Assembly (NCBI GenBank): GCA_000525025.1 | Contig: JCKJ01000001.1 | Location: 1,426,001 to 1,490,000 of the forward strand | Reading direction: 5' to 3' | Source: Methylophilaceae bacterium 11 | Lineage (GTDB): Bacteria; Pseudomonadota; Gammaproteobacteria; Burkholderiales; Methylophilaceae | DNA: 64,000 nucleotides | Shown here: piece after piece, positions 20,001-28,600 of the stretch | Layout: each line of letters opens with the position of its first letter | Position numbering within the stretch: position 1 is the first letter of the stretch | Position numbers and translations under genes: made by a program | The notes under the pieces: model-generated | Databases searched by the model: none | The model's input: only the letters and a program-made list of their open reading frames with translations | Told to the model about the DNA's origin: nothing

Positions 20001-22002
20001 CATCAACATTGAATCGGTTTATCACGATATTGCAGGCGGCGATTATGAGCCATTTAATGGGATTTGCTTAACGGACACTTTCCAACTTCAGGAAAAAGAC
20101 GACCTTGTGAGTGCTTTGCTTGTAGATAACAGTGCAAGAAGAACAAAACAAAAGGCATTAGACATTCGGGTGATTATAGGCAATCCGCCATATTCTGTGG
20201 GCCAAGATAGCGATGATGATAACAACGCAAATTTAATTTATCCTGTTCTTGATGAAGCTTTAAAAAATACATATGTTAAATACTCAACAGGGAATCCAAG
20301 AAGCTTATATAACAGTTATGTTAAAGCAATTCGTTGGGCAAGTAATCGGATAGGAAATAGCGGTGTCATTTGTTTTGTAAATGGCAATGGCTTTATAGAT
20401 AAACCAGCAATGGACGGAATGAGAAAATGTTTACAAGAGGAGTTTAGCAACATTTATGTTTTAAATTTGCGTGGTGACATTAGAAAAAATATATTGAGTA
20501 AAGGTAAGGCAAAAGAAGGTCAAAATATTTTTGGTAGTGGTTGTATGTCTGGTGTCGCAATCATTCTTTTAGTGAAAAATCCAAATAATAAATCATTCGG
20601 AAATATCCAATATTTTAATATTGGAGATGACTTAAAACAGTTGGAAAAACTTGATAAGTTAGCAAATTATAAAAGTATTAAAGGCATCACTTCTAACGAA
20701 TGGTTAAATGTTACGCCAGATAAGCATAATGACTGGATTAACAAAAGAGACCAAAATTTTGAAAAGTATTTAAGTTTGGGTGATAAAAAGCGAAAGGATA
20801 TACCTGTACTTTTTAAAACCTACTCGAGGGGAGTAGCAACAAACAGAGATGCTTGGTGTTATAGCTTCTCAAAAAATACATTACAAAAGAACATTTCTAA
20901 TACCATTGATTTTTATAATCAAGTTGTAGAAGAAATGCCATTAGATATCAAATCAAGGGAAAGTCATATAAAAATTGACCCAACTAAAATTAGTTGGTCG
21001 TGGGTTTTAAGACAAAAAGCCGTAAAGCTTGTAAAAGCAAATTTTGATAATTCGAGAATCATTAAAGGGATCTATAAGCCGTTTGCTAAGCAGTTGATGT
21101 ATTACGACTCAATGATGAATGAAAATAGGTATATGGTTCCAAGCATTTTCCCGACTGGTGGAGAGCAAAATTTAATAATTTGCATTCCTGGCGTTGGTGC
21201 AAGAAGTGGGTTCGGCGCGATTATTACCGATTTAGTTCCTAACCTCCATTATGTTGACACCAGTCAATGCTTTCCTCTAAAAATTTATGAAAAAAACAAA
21301 CCTGATAGCTCAAACGACTTATTCTGCGAAATTTCAAATGAAGTTGGAAGCTATTCAGTAAGAGACGGCATTACAGATGAAGGTTTAGTCTATTTTCAAA
21401 AGGCATACTCTAACGAAATTATTGCTAAAGAGGATATTTTTTATTACGTCTATGGATTATTGCACTCTGATGAGTACATTACACGATACGCTGATAATTT
21501 AGCCAAAGAATTACCTCGAATTCCTTGTGTTAAAAAATCTGAAGACTTTTGGAAGTTTAGCAAGGCTGGTCGTGCATTAGCTGAATTACATATTAACTAT
21601 GAAACTGTGGCGCCTTACCCTATTGAATATGGGGGAGGCAATCTCGCAATACAAATGCTCAACGATGACGATTACCGTGTAAAAGAAATGAAATTTGCCA
21701 AAGGACAAGACGGTGAAAAATACGATAAAACCACAGTCATTTATAACAACAAAATAACCATGATAGGAATTCCTTTAGAAGCGTATGAGTATGTAGTAAA
21801 CGGCAAATCAGCTCTTGAATGGGTAATGGAACGTCAGGTCGTAACGACACATAAAGAAAGTGGAATAGTGAATAACGCTAATGACTGGGCGATCGAAACA
21901 ATGAGCAATCCCAAGTATCCGCTTGAACTATTCCAACGCGTCATCACAGTAAGCTTGGAATCAATGAAAATTGTAAATTCTTTACCAAATTTAGATATTT
22001 GA
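17095..22002 (+). CDS. Type ISP restriction-modification enzyme (nuclease-helicase-methylase fusion)
   Basis: A single 1635-residue polypeptide with the whole Type ISP (LlaGI/LlaBIII-like) layout. Residues about 18-110 form an Mrr-like PD-(D/E)xK nuclease (D66 in AGIDLVAQ, Q81-x-K83). An SF2 translocase follows, with Walker A MACGTGKT at about 192-199, DEAH at 325-328 and MTATPR. The N6-adenine methyltransferase has DPFTGTGTF from 924 and NPPY at 1030-1033. The C-terminal roughly 400 residues should hold the target-recognition domain. It would methylate its site and cut unmodified DNA after translocation. Separate HsdR/M/S genes are absent, as expected. The next gene, tcmP, starts 14 nt after its stop, suggesting an operon. 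Confidence 0.9.
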   Translation: MSALNDLLNNYRSSSMSEREKGNYFEELIVQYFKNEASYQDLYSNIWTYAAWAESQGLARNDAGIDLVAQTQGTNEFHAIQCKFYAEDYRVQKSDIDSFFTASGKKIFTHRIIVSTTNNWSANAEDALQNQHPPVSKIDLNDLENSQIDWSKYQSKVTPILKSKKQLREHQQTALNAVVESFKSAERGKLIMACGTGKTFTSLKIAEAYAGKGKHVLFLVPSLSLLSQTLTEWTQESSTPLHSFAVCSDSDVGKKRKKDEETVQTFIHELRYPATTEPARLAIEMEKRHDAHHMSVVFSTYHSIDVISKAQFQNKLADFDLIICDEAHRTTGATFDDDDESKFVKVHDAAFIKAHKRLYMTATPRIYGEMAKASADKDAVTLCSMDDVALYGKELYVITFSEAVKRDLLVDYKVLVLAVDEAHVSRNLQKLLADDNNQLKVDDAAKIIGCWKALSKQDTQEDIVDDLNPMRRAVAFCQVIEPSIKATSHKVSSKNIASMFAKVVEAYQEQEETFDSNDQPISIKLKCEAEHIDGGMNASQKETKLTWLKAETPDDTCRILSNVRCLSEGVDVPALDAVLFLTPRNSQVDVVQSVGRVMRKSEGKKRGYVVLPVVIPAGMEAHEALSDNKSFKVVWQVLQALRSHDDRFDAMTNKIDINGYADISKMEVIAVTDKVNRKTNKDEKTKNKNAGKNSYSIGTPQRRPSKEDQGDLQFNIGEIERAIYAKVVQKCGNRSHWEDWANDIAKIAKTHITRISTILDTPTNTKEIEAFKAFAEELRDDLNNSITNQEIIEMLAQHLITKPVFDALFEDYSFASKNPMSLAMQDVLNVLHAHNIEKEADTLQRFYDSVKLRAQGIDNASGKQKIVVELYDKFFRNAFPKMTERLGIVYTPVEVVDFIIHSVNDVLQSEFDQTLGSDNVHIIDPFTGTGTFITRLLQSGLISKDKLNYKYKNEIHANEIVLLAYYIAAINIESVYHDIAGGDYEPFNGICLTDTFQLQEKDDLVSALLVDNSARRTKQKALDIRVIIGNPPYSVGQDSDDDNNANLIYPVLDEALKNTYVKYSTGNPRSLYNSYVKAIRWASNRIGNSGVICFVNGNGFIDKPAMDGMRKCLQEEFSNIYVLNLRGDIRKNILSKGKAKEGQNIFGSGCMSGVAIILLVKNPNNKSFGNIQYFNIGDDLKQLEKLDKLANYKSIKGITSNEWLNVTPDKHNDWINKRDQNFEKYLSLGDKKRKDIPVLFKTYSRGVATNRDAWCYSFSKNTLQKNISNTIDFYNQVVEEMPLDIKSRESHIKIDPTKISWSWVLRQKAVKLVKANFDNSRIIKGIYKPFAKQLMYYDSMMNENRYMVPSIFPTGGEQNLIICIPGVGARSGFGAIITDLVPNLHYVDTSQCFPLKIYEKNKPDSSNDLFCEISNEVGSYSVRDGITDEGLVYFQKAYSNEIIAKEDIFYYVYGLLHSDEYITRYADNLAKELPRIPCVKKSEDFWKFSKAGRALAELHINYETVAPYPIEYGGGNLAIQMLNDDDYRVKEMKFAKGQDGEKYDKTTVIYNNKITMIGIPLEAYEYVVNGKSALEWVMERQVVTTHKESGIVNNANDWAIETMSNPKYPLELFQRVITVSLESMKIVNSLPNLDI

Positions 22003-22016
22003 AGGTTTAGCAAATA

Positions 22017-22850
22017 ATGAAGTCTAATAATACTCATAAGTTTGGTGGAAATTGGACTACATTAAAGCTAAATGCATTAGCTGCCTATCTATCAGGCTAT
22101 GCTTCCGCCTTATCTGGCCAGGCTTGGTGCAATCGTGTTTATATTGATGCTTTTTCAGGAACAGGTCACTGTGACATCACCTCTGAAGATGGTGAAAAGC
22201 AAATTGATGGCTCTGCCAAAATTGCACTAGACACAAAACCAAATTTTCACAATTTATTTTTTATTGATAAAAAGAAAAAACATACTAAAGCTCTACAAGC
22301 ACTATGTAATCAATACACTGACCAGCAGACCAGTGTTATCTATGAAGATGCGAATCATGCCATTCCTAAAATTCTCAATAATTTAAGACCTAACGATAGA
22401 GGTGTAATTTTTATTGATCCATATGGCATGGATTTCAACTGGAATACATTAGTTGCGGTTTCAAAGTCAAAATTAGATGTTTGGTATTTATTTCCACTAT
22501 CTGGTTTTTTTAGAAACTCTACAGTTATTGAGGCTAATTTAGAAAAGGAAAAAGATGAGGCCGTTACTAGATTGCTAGGTGACGATAATTGGAGAGAAAA
22601 GATATATAAATTTTCACCAACACTTGATTTATTCGGTGACGCTTCTAGGCAGCGGGGAGATTGGACTGAACTACGTGATTTCGCTACTGACAGACTAAAA
22701 TCTATATTTCCTTTGGTTTTAGAACCTAGGATTATCTTTAATGACAGCAATATTCCAAAGTTTGCTCTATATTTTGCTATGAGTAATGAGAGTAAAAAAG
22801 CCCATGCAGTTGCAAAGAACATCGCTGGTCATATACTTACTACTGGATAG
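22017..22850 (+). CDS. tcmP: three-Cys-motif partner protein TcmP
   Basis: A 277-residue protein of the TcmP family. The opening KFGGNWTTLKLNALAAYLSGYASAL and the YIDAFSGTGHCDI motif, with a later GVIFIDPYGMDFNW, are characteristic. The DAFSGTG and DPYG stretches resemble motifs I and IV of SAM-dependent methyltransferases, so a Rossmann-type nucleotide-binding fold is likely; the reaction is unknown. The family is named for its frequent pairing with Gp37/Gp68 three-Cys proteins, and such a gene lies next to it, convergent and overlapping by 22 nt. It begins 14 nt after the Type ISP gene and is probably co-transcribed with it. Confidence 0.87.
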   Translation: MKSNNTHKFGGNWTTLKLNALAAYLSGYASALSGQAWCNRVYIDAFSGTGHCDITSEDGEKQIDGSAKIALDTKPNFHNLFFIDKKKKHTKALQALCNQYTDQQTSVIYEDANHAIPKILNNLRPNDRGVIFIDPYGMDFNWNTLVAVSKSKLDVWYLFPLSGFFRNSTVIEANLEKEKDEAVTRLLGDDNWREKIYKFSPTLDLFGDASRQRGDWTELRDFATDRLKSIFPLVLEPRIIFNDSNIPKFALYFAMSNESKKAHAVAKNIAGHILTTG

Positions 22851-23569
22851 TTATCCCAAACTTTGCCACTGAGCTCTCTGCCATTGTGAGCTTTAGCTCT
22901 TTTTACACCATCAGCACCCCACCCACCCCATTGTTTAAAAAAGAACGCAACTCCGGCATCTTCACATTGATCACGTATTGATTCTGCCCATTCTTTTTTC
23001 ATGGGTCTTGCTCTATGTCCAGATTCACCACCCACAATAACCCAATGAATATCACTTAAATTCAGCTTGCCTACATCTTCAAGCAGTGGCTCTACAGATA
23101 AAAATCGAATGTGCGCATTAACTTGGCGTAAATAATCAATTCTACGAATGCCGTGCTTTATGTCTTCAACTGAGACACCTAGCCAAACATTAGGAGGACA
23201 TTTTCGATTGGTAAAATATTTTGGTAGCCTATCTGCCCGCTTTGTCAGGATTTGATATGTATGCTGGGGTGTAAGATCAATAACATCAAAAACCTTGTCT
23301 AAATAGCTGTCGGGTATGTCCTCATGAAATAAATCACTCATTGAGTTAACGAAGTATATCGTAGCTTTTTTTCTCAATAATGGCTGATTTAATCTACTTG
23401 GTTGTAGCGTTAGTTTGAAGTTATTTTCGTAGCCAGGAGTACCCATGGCTTGTAGTCTATTTGCCATTACCTCTGCATAGCAATGTTTGCAGCCAGCCGA
23501 TACCTTGGTGCATCCAGTAGTTGGATTCCAAGTTTGCTCTGTCCATTCTATGTCGCTAGTTGATGCCAT
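22829..23569 (-). CDS. phage Gp37/Gp68 family three-Cys-motif protein (DUF5131)
   Basis: A 246-residue protein starting MASTSDIEWTEQTWNPTTGC. The family signature CTKVSAGCKHCYAE (Cys-x6-Cys-x2-Cys) and the later YFVNSMSDLFHEDIP, WLGVSVED, FLSVEPLLED and VIVGGESG are all present. The Cys cluster and TIM-barrel-like sequence pattern suggest a radical-SAM-like metal-cluster protein, but no substrate is known. An in-frame upstream ATG (23662) would add 31 residues that do not look like the family, so 23569 is preferred. It is the expected partner of TcmP but here lies on the opposite strand, tail to tail with a 22-nt overlap. Confidence 0.87.
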   Translation of the reverse strand: MASTSDIEWTEQTWNPTTGCTKVSAGCKHCYAEVMANRLQAMGTPGYENNFKLTLQPSRLNQPLLRKKATIYFVNSMSDLFHEDIPDSYLDKVFDVIDLTPQHTYQILTKRADRLPKYFTNRKCPPNVWLGVSVEDIKHGIRRIDYLRQVNAHIRFLSVEPLLEDVGKLNLSDIHWVIVGGESGHRARPMKKEWAESIRDQCEDAGVAFFFKQWGGWGADGVKRAKAHNGRELSGKVWDNYPVVSI

Positions 23570-23667
23570 TTTAAGATTACTTATTAAATTTCCGTTTAAG
23601 CATATATGAGTTACAGCCAATTGCAATTCAAATCGGATAGAGTTTAACAAAATTAAACACACAGTCC

Positions 23668-23692
23668 AATAATTATTGTTACAATAATTATT
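23668..23692. promoter_or_regulatory. perfect 25-nt palindrome abutting the umuD start
   Basis: Twelve-base arms (AATAATTATTGT and its complement) around one central T form a perfect dyad that ends on the base before the umuD ATG. Its centre reads TTGTTACAA. The placement suits a repressor operator; no canonical CTGT-N8-ACAG LexA box is seen. There is almost no room for a Shine-Dalgarno, so the mRNA may be leaderless or the true start may be further in. Confidence 0.7.
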
Positions 23693-24313
23693 ATGAATGA
23701 ATTATTTGAAATTACAAGACGGAAGAATAAACCTGGTGCTGGCCGAAAAATCGGTACTGGTAAATTTGCTGAAGCTACATCTGTAGTGCGTATTCCGTCA
23801 AGCCAAGAACCTATTATTAAAGATTTTCTAATTGCCTATCAACGTAAAAAACTATCATTAAACTTAGATATGGTGTCGAATTTTGAGTTACCTAGCTTAA
23901 GTGCGTCCCCAATATCACTTCCATTGTACTCATCAAAAGTATCAGCCGGCTTTCCCTCTCCTGCTGAAGATCATGTAGAAACGCGGCTCGACCCAAGTGA
24001 GTTTCTTATTGATCAGAAGGATTCTACATTCTTCGTCACCATTCAAGGTTACTCGATGATTGATGTGGGATTATTGCCAGGTGATAAAGCAGTCATAGAT
24101 CGCTCTAAAGATGCTTCTTTGGGCGACATCGTATTAGCTATTGTAAATAGTGAGTTCACCATTAAAATTCTTGGCCGTCATAGTAAGACGAAAGCACCCA
24201 GATTGTTACCTGCGAATTCAACAGGCGAATATTCTCCTATAGAAATTACTGAAGAAATGCAGTTTGAAATTTGGGGCGTATGCACTGGCTCCTTTAGACG
24301 TTTCCAAAAGTAG
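23693..24313 (+). CDS. umuD: UmuD/LexA-like self-cleaving S24 protein with N-terminal extension
   Basis: A 206-residue S24 peptidase-fold protein. The cleavage site is Ala85-Gly86 (VSAGFPSPAEDHVE), the catalytic Ser121 is in QGYSMIDVG and the catalytic Lys158 in EFTIKIL. The Ser-Lys gap of 37 equals that of E. coli UmuD. The roughly 60 residues before the core are not in classical UmuD. They contain GAGRKIGTGKFAE, an AT-hook-like basic stretch, and VVRIPSSQEPIIKDFL, which could be a small DNA-binding unit. It may therefore act both as polymerase V accessory subunit and as a DNA-damage-sensitive repressor of its own operon; the second role is inference. umuC starts 6 nt later. Confidence 0.88.
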   Translation: MNELFEITRRKNKPGAGRKIGTGKFAEATSVVRIPSSQEPIIKDFLIAYQRKKLSLNLDMVSNFELPSLSASPISLPLYSSKVSAGFPSPAEDHVETRLDPSEFLIDQKDSTFFVTIQGYSMIDVGLLPGDKAVIDRSKDASLGDIVLAIVNSEFTIKILGRHSKTKAPRLLPANSTGEYSPIEITEEMQFEIWGVCTGSFRRFQK

Positions 24314-24319
24314 TGTTGT

Positions 24320-25594
24320 ATGCGCAGTATTGCCCTTATCGACGTAAACAACTTTTACGTTTCGTGTGAACGTGTATTTAATCCCAAGCTAATTAATATC
24401 CCTGTTGTTGTTTTATCAAACAATGATGGCTGTGCCGTAGCTCGTAGTAACGAGGTAAAGGCATTAGGTGTAGGCATGGGTGCACCTTGGTTTAAGTTCA
24501 AAGAGCTTGCTGATAAGCATGGCATTAAAGCCCTATCAAGCAACTATGCGCTATATGCTGATATGAGCAATAGAGTCATGAGTATCTTGCGTGAGTTCAG
24601 CCCTGACCAAGAGGTCTATTCTATCGATGAGTCATTCCTAGATCTCACTGAGTTCAAATCAATAAATCTAATCCAATATGGCCAACAAATGCGTCTGCGT
24701 ATCCTAAAATGGACTGGACTACCTGTATGCGTTGGTATTGCTTCAACTAAGACACTATCCAAGTTAGCTAATCATTGCGCCAAAAAGCGCGCCACGTTTA
24801 ATGGAGTATGTAACTTTAACGCTATGTCAGTTGCTGAACTGGATGACTTGTTAAGCCAAATTGAAGTTGGCGAGATTTGGGGTGTTGGCCGTAAATTAGC
24901 GCCCAAACTTCAAGCACTAGGCTACAACACAGTATTGGATTTAAAGCGCGCTGATGCGGAAGCGTTGCGACAACAGTTCAGTGTTGTCATGCAAAAGACA
25001 ATCCATGAGCTAAATGGCATCGTTTGTATTGAAATGGAGGAAGTTGCTCCACCGAAGAAACAAATAGTAAGTTCTAGGAGTTTTGGCCATGCAGTGTATG
25101 ACTTCAATAGCTTAGCAGAATCAATCACGCTGTACATGAGCCGTGCAGCTGAGAAGCTACGGAAGCAACAATATTATGCCGGTTCAGTTTATGTATTCAT
25201 TAGAACCAGTGAATTTAAACCTGAACACCCCTACTACAGCAACGGCATGACGATTTCGATGCCATCCCCTACCGATGACACTAGGCAACTGGTAAATGTC
25301 GTTCTATGGGGCTTAAAACAGATCTACAGACAAAATTTTAAATACGCCAAGGCTGGTGTAATGCTTTCTGAGCTGGTTCCTTCAGAAGGTGTGCAAACTG
25401 ACTTATTCAGTCAGATGCAAGTTTCCTCTAAGTCAAAGGCATTAATGGCCGCTATGGACAAGATTAATCGCAAAATGGGTAAAGAGTCAGTAAAGCTGGC
25501 CAGCGAAGGATTTACTCGACCATGGAAAATGAAGCAGGAAAATAAGAGCCCGTGTTATACGACTAAATGGGAAGATATTCCAATAGTTAGCTAA
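24320..25594 (+). CDS. umuC: Y-family DNA polymerase V catalytic subunit
   Basis: A 424-residue error-prone translesion polymerase. The N-terminus [20 protein letters not shown] carries the first catalytic Asp, and [13 protein letters not shown] carries the Asp-Glu pair. The helix-hairpin-helix thumb ([24 protein letters not shown]), little-finger region and C-terminal UmuC tail (QTDLF) follow. The length matches E. coli UmuC (422). It sits in a umuD-umuC operon on the mobile element, like the umuDC homologues (rumAB, mucAB) of conjugative elements. It would mutagenically bypass lesions after UmuD processing. Confidence 0.95.
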   Translation: MRSIALIDVNNFYVSCERVFNPKLINIPVVVLSNNDGCAVARSNEVKALGVGMGAPWFKFKELADKHGIKALSSNYALYADMSNRVMSILREFSPDQEVYSIDESFLDLTEFKSINLIQYGQQMRLRILKWTGLPVCVGIASTKTLSKLANHCAKKRATFNGVCNFNAMSVAELDDLLSQIEVGEIWGVGRKLAPKLQALGYNTVLDLKRADAEALRQQFSVVMQKTIHELNGIVCIEMEEVAPPKKQIVSSRSFGHAVYDFNSLAESITLYMSRAAEKLRKQQYYAGSVYVFIRTSEFKPEHPYYSNGMTISMPSPTDDTRQLVNVVLWGLKQIYRQNFKYAKAGVMLSELVPSEGVQTDLFSQMQVSSKSKALMAAMDKINRKMGKESVKLASEGFTRPWKMKQENKSPCYTTKWEDIPIVS

Positions 25595-25679
25595 CGTTGA
25601 ATTTTTAAATGAGAATGGTCGTGATATATTTGGCCTCATCCGCATTGTCTTGCGTACGGAAATTTTTTTGAGCAGCTCA

Positions 25680-28600
25680 ATGACAAATAGAAACAGGGAC
25701 AATTTCACAAAACCCACGAGAACTAAGCTCGCAAAACAAGCGGGTTGGATATGCTCGTTTCCAAATTGTGGTGCTTTGACGGTAGGTTCAACATCTGATG
25801 GCGAAGATACTATTGACTCAGGTGAGGCATCCCACATCTGTGCTGCTTCTCCTGGGGGCGCTCGCTACGACGAGACAATGACCCCAGAAGAACGCACATC
25901 AATAAAAAACGGCATCTGGATGTGTCGCCTTCACGGGAAAATCATTGATTCCAAAGATCCAGAATATACAGTTGAACGATTACGTGAATGGAAAAGAAAT
26001 GCAGAACATGAATCGTATAGGCGTGTAATACGTAACGAATCAGTGTTGGGGAACACACAGACGACCAATGCGCAATTGCTGAAAAATATCAAAAGCGCTG
26101 TTGAAGAAGACCTAAAAGTATTTAAGCGAACTTCTAAGTGGCCCTTCACATCAGTACCACTAACTCTTGAAGTAGAAGGCTTCAACGAACCGATTACAAC
26201 AAATGCTCTCGCAAATGTAGTCACGTCGCTGGATGACTTGATTCTTGTTGCCCCTCCAGGAATGGGGAAGACAACTACACTTTTCCAGATTGCCGAAGGG
26301 GTTCTTGAAAACGACTATGGCATGCCAATGATGGTACTACTTGGCGATTGGGCGACGGAAGGAATAACAATTCTTGAATCTATTCTGAATCGTCCAGCAT
26401 TTAAAGGGATATCAGAAGATGACATTCGCACGGCTGCTACAACTCCAGGTGTTGTACTACTACTTGATGGCTGGAATGAACTAGACTTTGAATCGCGAAA
26501 ACGTGCCCGTGTGCAGATTGCCAAACTCAAAGCCGAATTACCCGACTTAGGCATAGTTGTATCTACAAGAAAGCAAGAATTAGACGTTCCTTTCGAAGGT
26601 AAACGTGTAGATCTTCTGCCACTCAACGAAATTCAGCAGATGCAGATAGCTAAGGGCATGCTTGGTGATGTTGGAATGAAGTTCGTCGATCAAGCTTGGC
26701 GGACAGCAGGTTTACGTGAACTTGTAACGATACCTTTGTACTTGACCGCATTACTTTCGCTTCCTGAAAATGCGCCCTTCCCTACCACCAAGGAAGAGGT
26801 ACTGCGACACTTCGTTGCAGCTCACGAAATGGAGGCAAGCCGAGCTGAAGTACTTCGCTTTATTGCGCACGGTTTTCAGCAGAATCATCTCGAAAGTTTA
26901 GCTGTATACGCTACAAAAACGCAAAATACGTCTATCGCCGACAGAAATGCTCGGAGTTTAATTTCCGAGACTGAAGCTCAACTGGCATTAAATGGACAAA
27001 TCACAAATCAATCCCAACCAAATGATGTGCTCGATGGACTAGTAAGTAATCATGTATTAATGCGCGCAGGGGATATGCCCGGTTATTCATTCCAGCATCA
27101 GCAGTTTCAAGAGTGGTATGCCTCGCATTTGGTTGAACGACAGATTATTGCATGTATCGAGAATTCTTCTGAGTGCGAAAAATTAAAGCAGGAAATTTTT
27201 AATTTTCCCATTTGGGAAGAAGCAATATTATTCGCTATAGAAAGGCTTGCACGTGGTGATACTAATCAGATAGTGGCCTGCGGAAAAGCGATTCTCCTTG
27301 CTTATGAAGTAGACCCAATGCTTGCCGCTGAAATGATTTTTCGCGCTACAGAAAAAGTATGGGGGGAGATTTCAAAAGCTATACTTGAACAAGTAGCAAG
27401 ATGGCATGTGCCTGGAACAGTGGACCGTGCTTTTCGCTTTATGCTAACAACGGGTCGCCCAGAATTCTTTGATGCGGTTTGGTCATTAATAACGGATCAA
27501 AACGATCAAATTAGTATGCATGCATTGAGAAACACAAAACGCTTCAGGCCATCTATCTTGGGGAAAGATGCTCATATCAAAATCAAAGCACTCCCCCCAA
27601 AGATTCGGTCAACTTTACTCTGCGAAATTGCATCGAACAGTGGTTTTGAAGGGCTTGATCTTGCAAGCGAGATTGCAAAGGATGATCCAGATCCAGAAGT
27701 ACAGGCATCAATAGTTTCGGTATTAGCATTTAGACGTGCTGACCGTCATGTTTCTTTGATTTTACTAAATGCAAGTGAACAGACATATGATCTGGTTGTT
27801 CGCAGGGATCTTGTCGATGAAGTAAATGATGAAGCTGTAATAAATGGGGTTGCAGCAGCTCGCAAGCGAATTGCTGCTAAACATACCTCATCTTATGATC
27901 GTTTACGTGCAATTTTGCATTTGAATGATTTAGATAATCACAACGACGAAATTAGAGACATCATTAGTAACGTAGAGATCAAACATCGTCAAAATTCTGA
28001 AGTACATTTGATTGATGAAGTTCGTAAAAGTTATCCTCGTGCTGTAGCAGATGGGTTATTGGAACGTGTGATTGCTGGACGCTCATTATTTTACGGCGCT
28101 GATGATATCCTAGCATCAGCCGGATTTAGTCTAGAAGACAATGCCCTACTCCAGATCGCATTGGCAGTCCCCCCATGCGATGAAGTTCGTTCTAAAGCAG
28201 CTGCATCTGTATTAGGTCCACAATCGACTGGTCAAATGATTGATGCTTATTTGGATATATCAACGAAATTAAGAGATGAAAACGACAATAGTAATAAGGC
28301 TGCAACTGACCGTTTCTATTTAATCAAAGATCGTATTATCCATACACAGGGAGCAAGTCTTTTAGCTGCTATTCAAGCACGTTCAAACCAAGCAAATAAC
28401 AATCAACTATCACTTTTCGCTGAATTATTATCACGTGATATTAGTGTGCAGCCAGAACGTTGCAGACCCTTTAATACTGAAAGTCATACTGCCATAAATG
28501 TACTGGTTCAAGACTGGGGAAACAGGATGTTAGCCAGCGGCACTGCGGAGCGAAGGCACTTACTAAACATTGCCACACTAATATGCTACTCCCCAAATGT

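Noticed and set aside
17095-22002. Type I HsdR subunit or DISARM helicase
   Set aside because: Nuclease, helicase and methylase motifs with NPPY are all in one chain and no hsdM/hsdS genes are near, which is the Type ISP form.
23640-23692. Canonical LexA box upstream of umuD
   Set aside because: No CTGT-N8-ACAG pattern is found; only the TTGTTACAA-centred palindrome is present.
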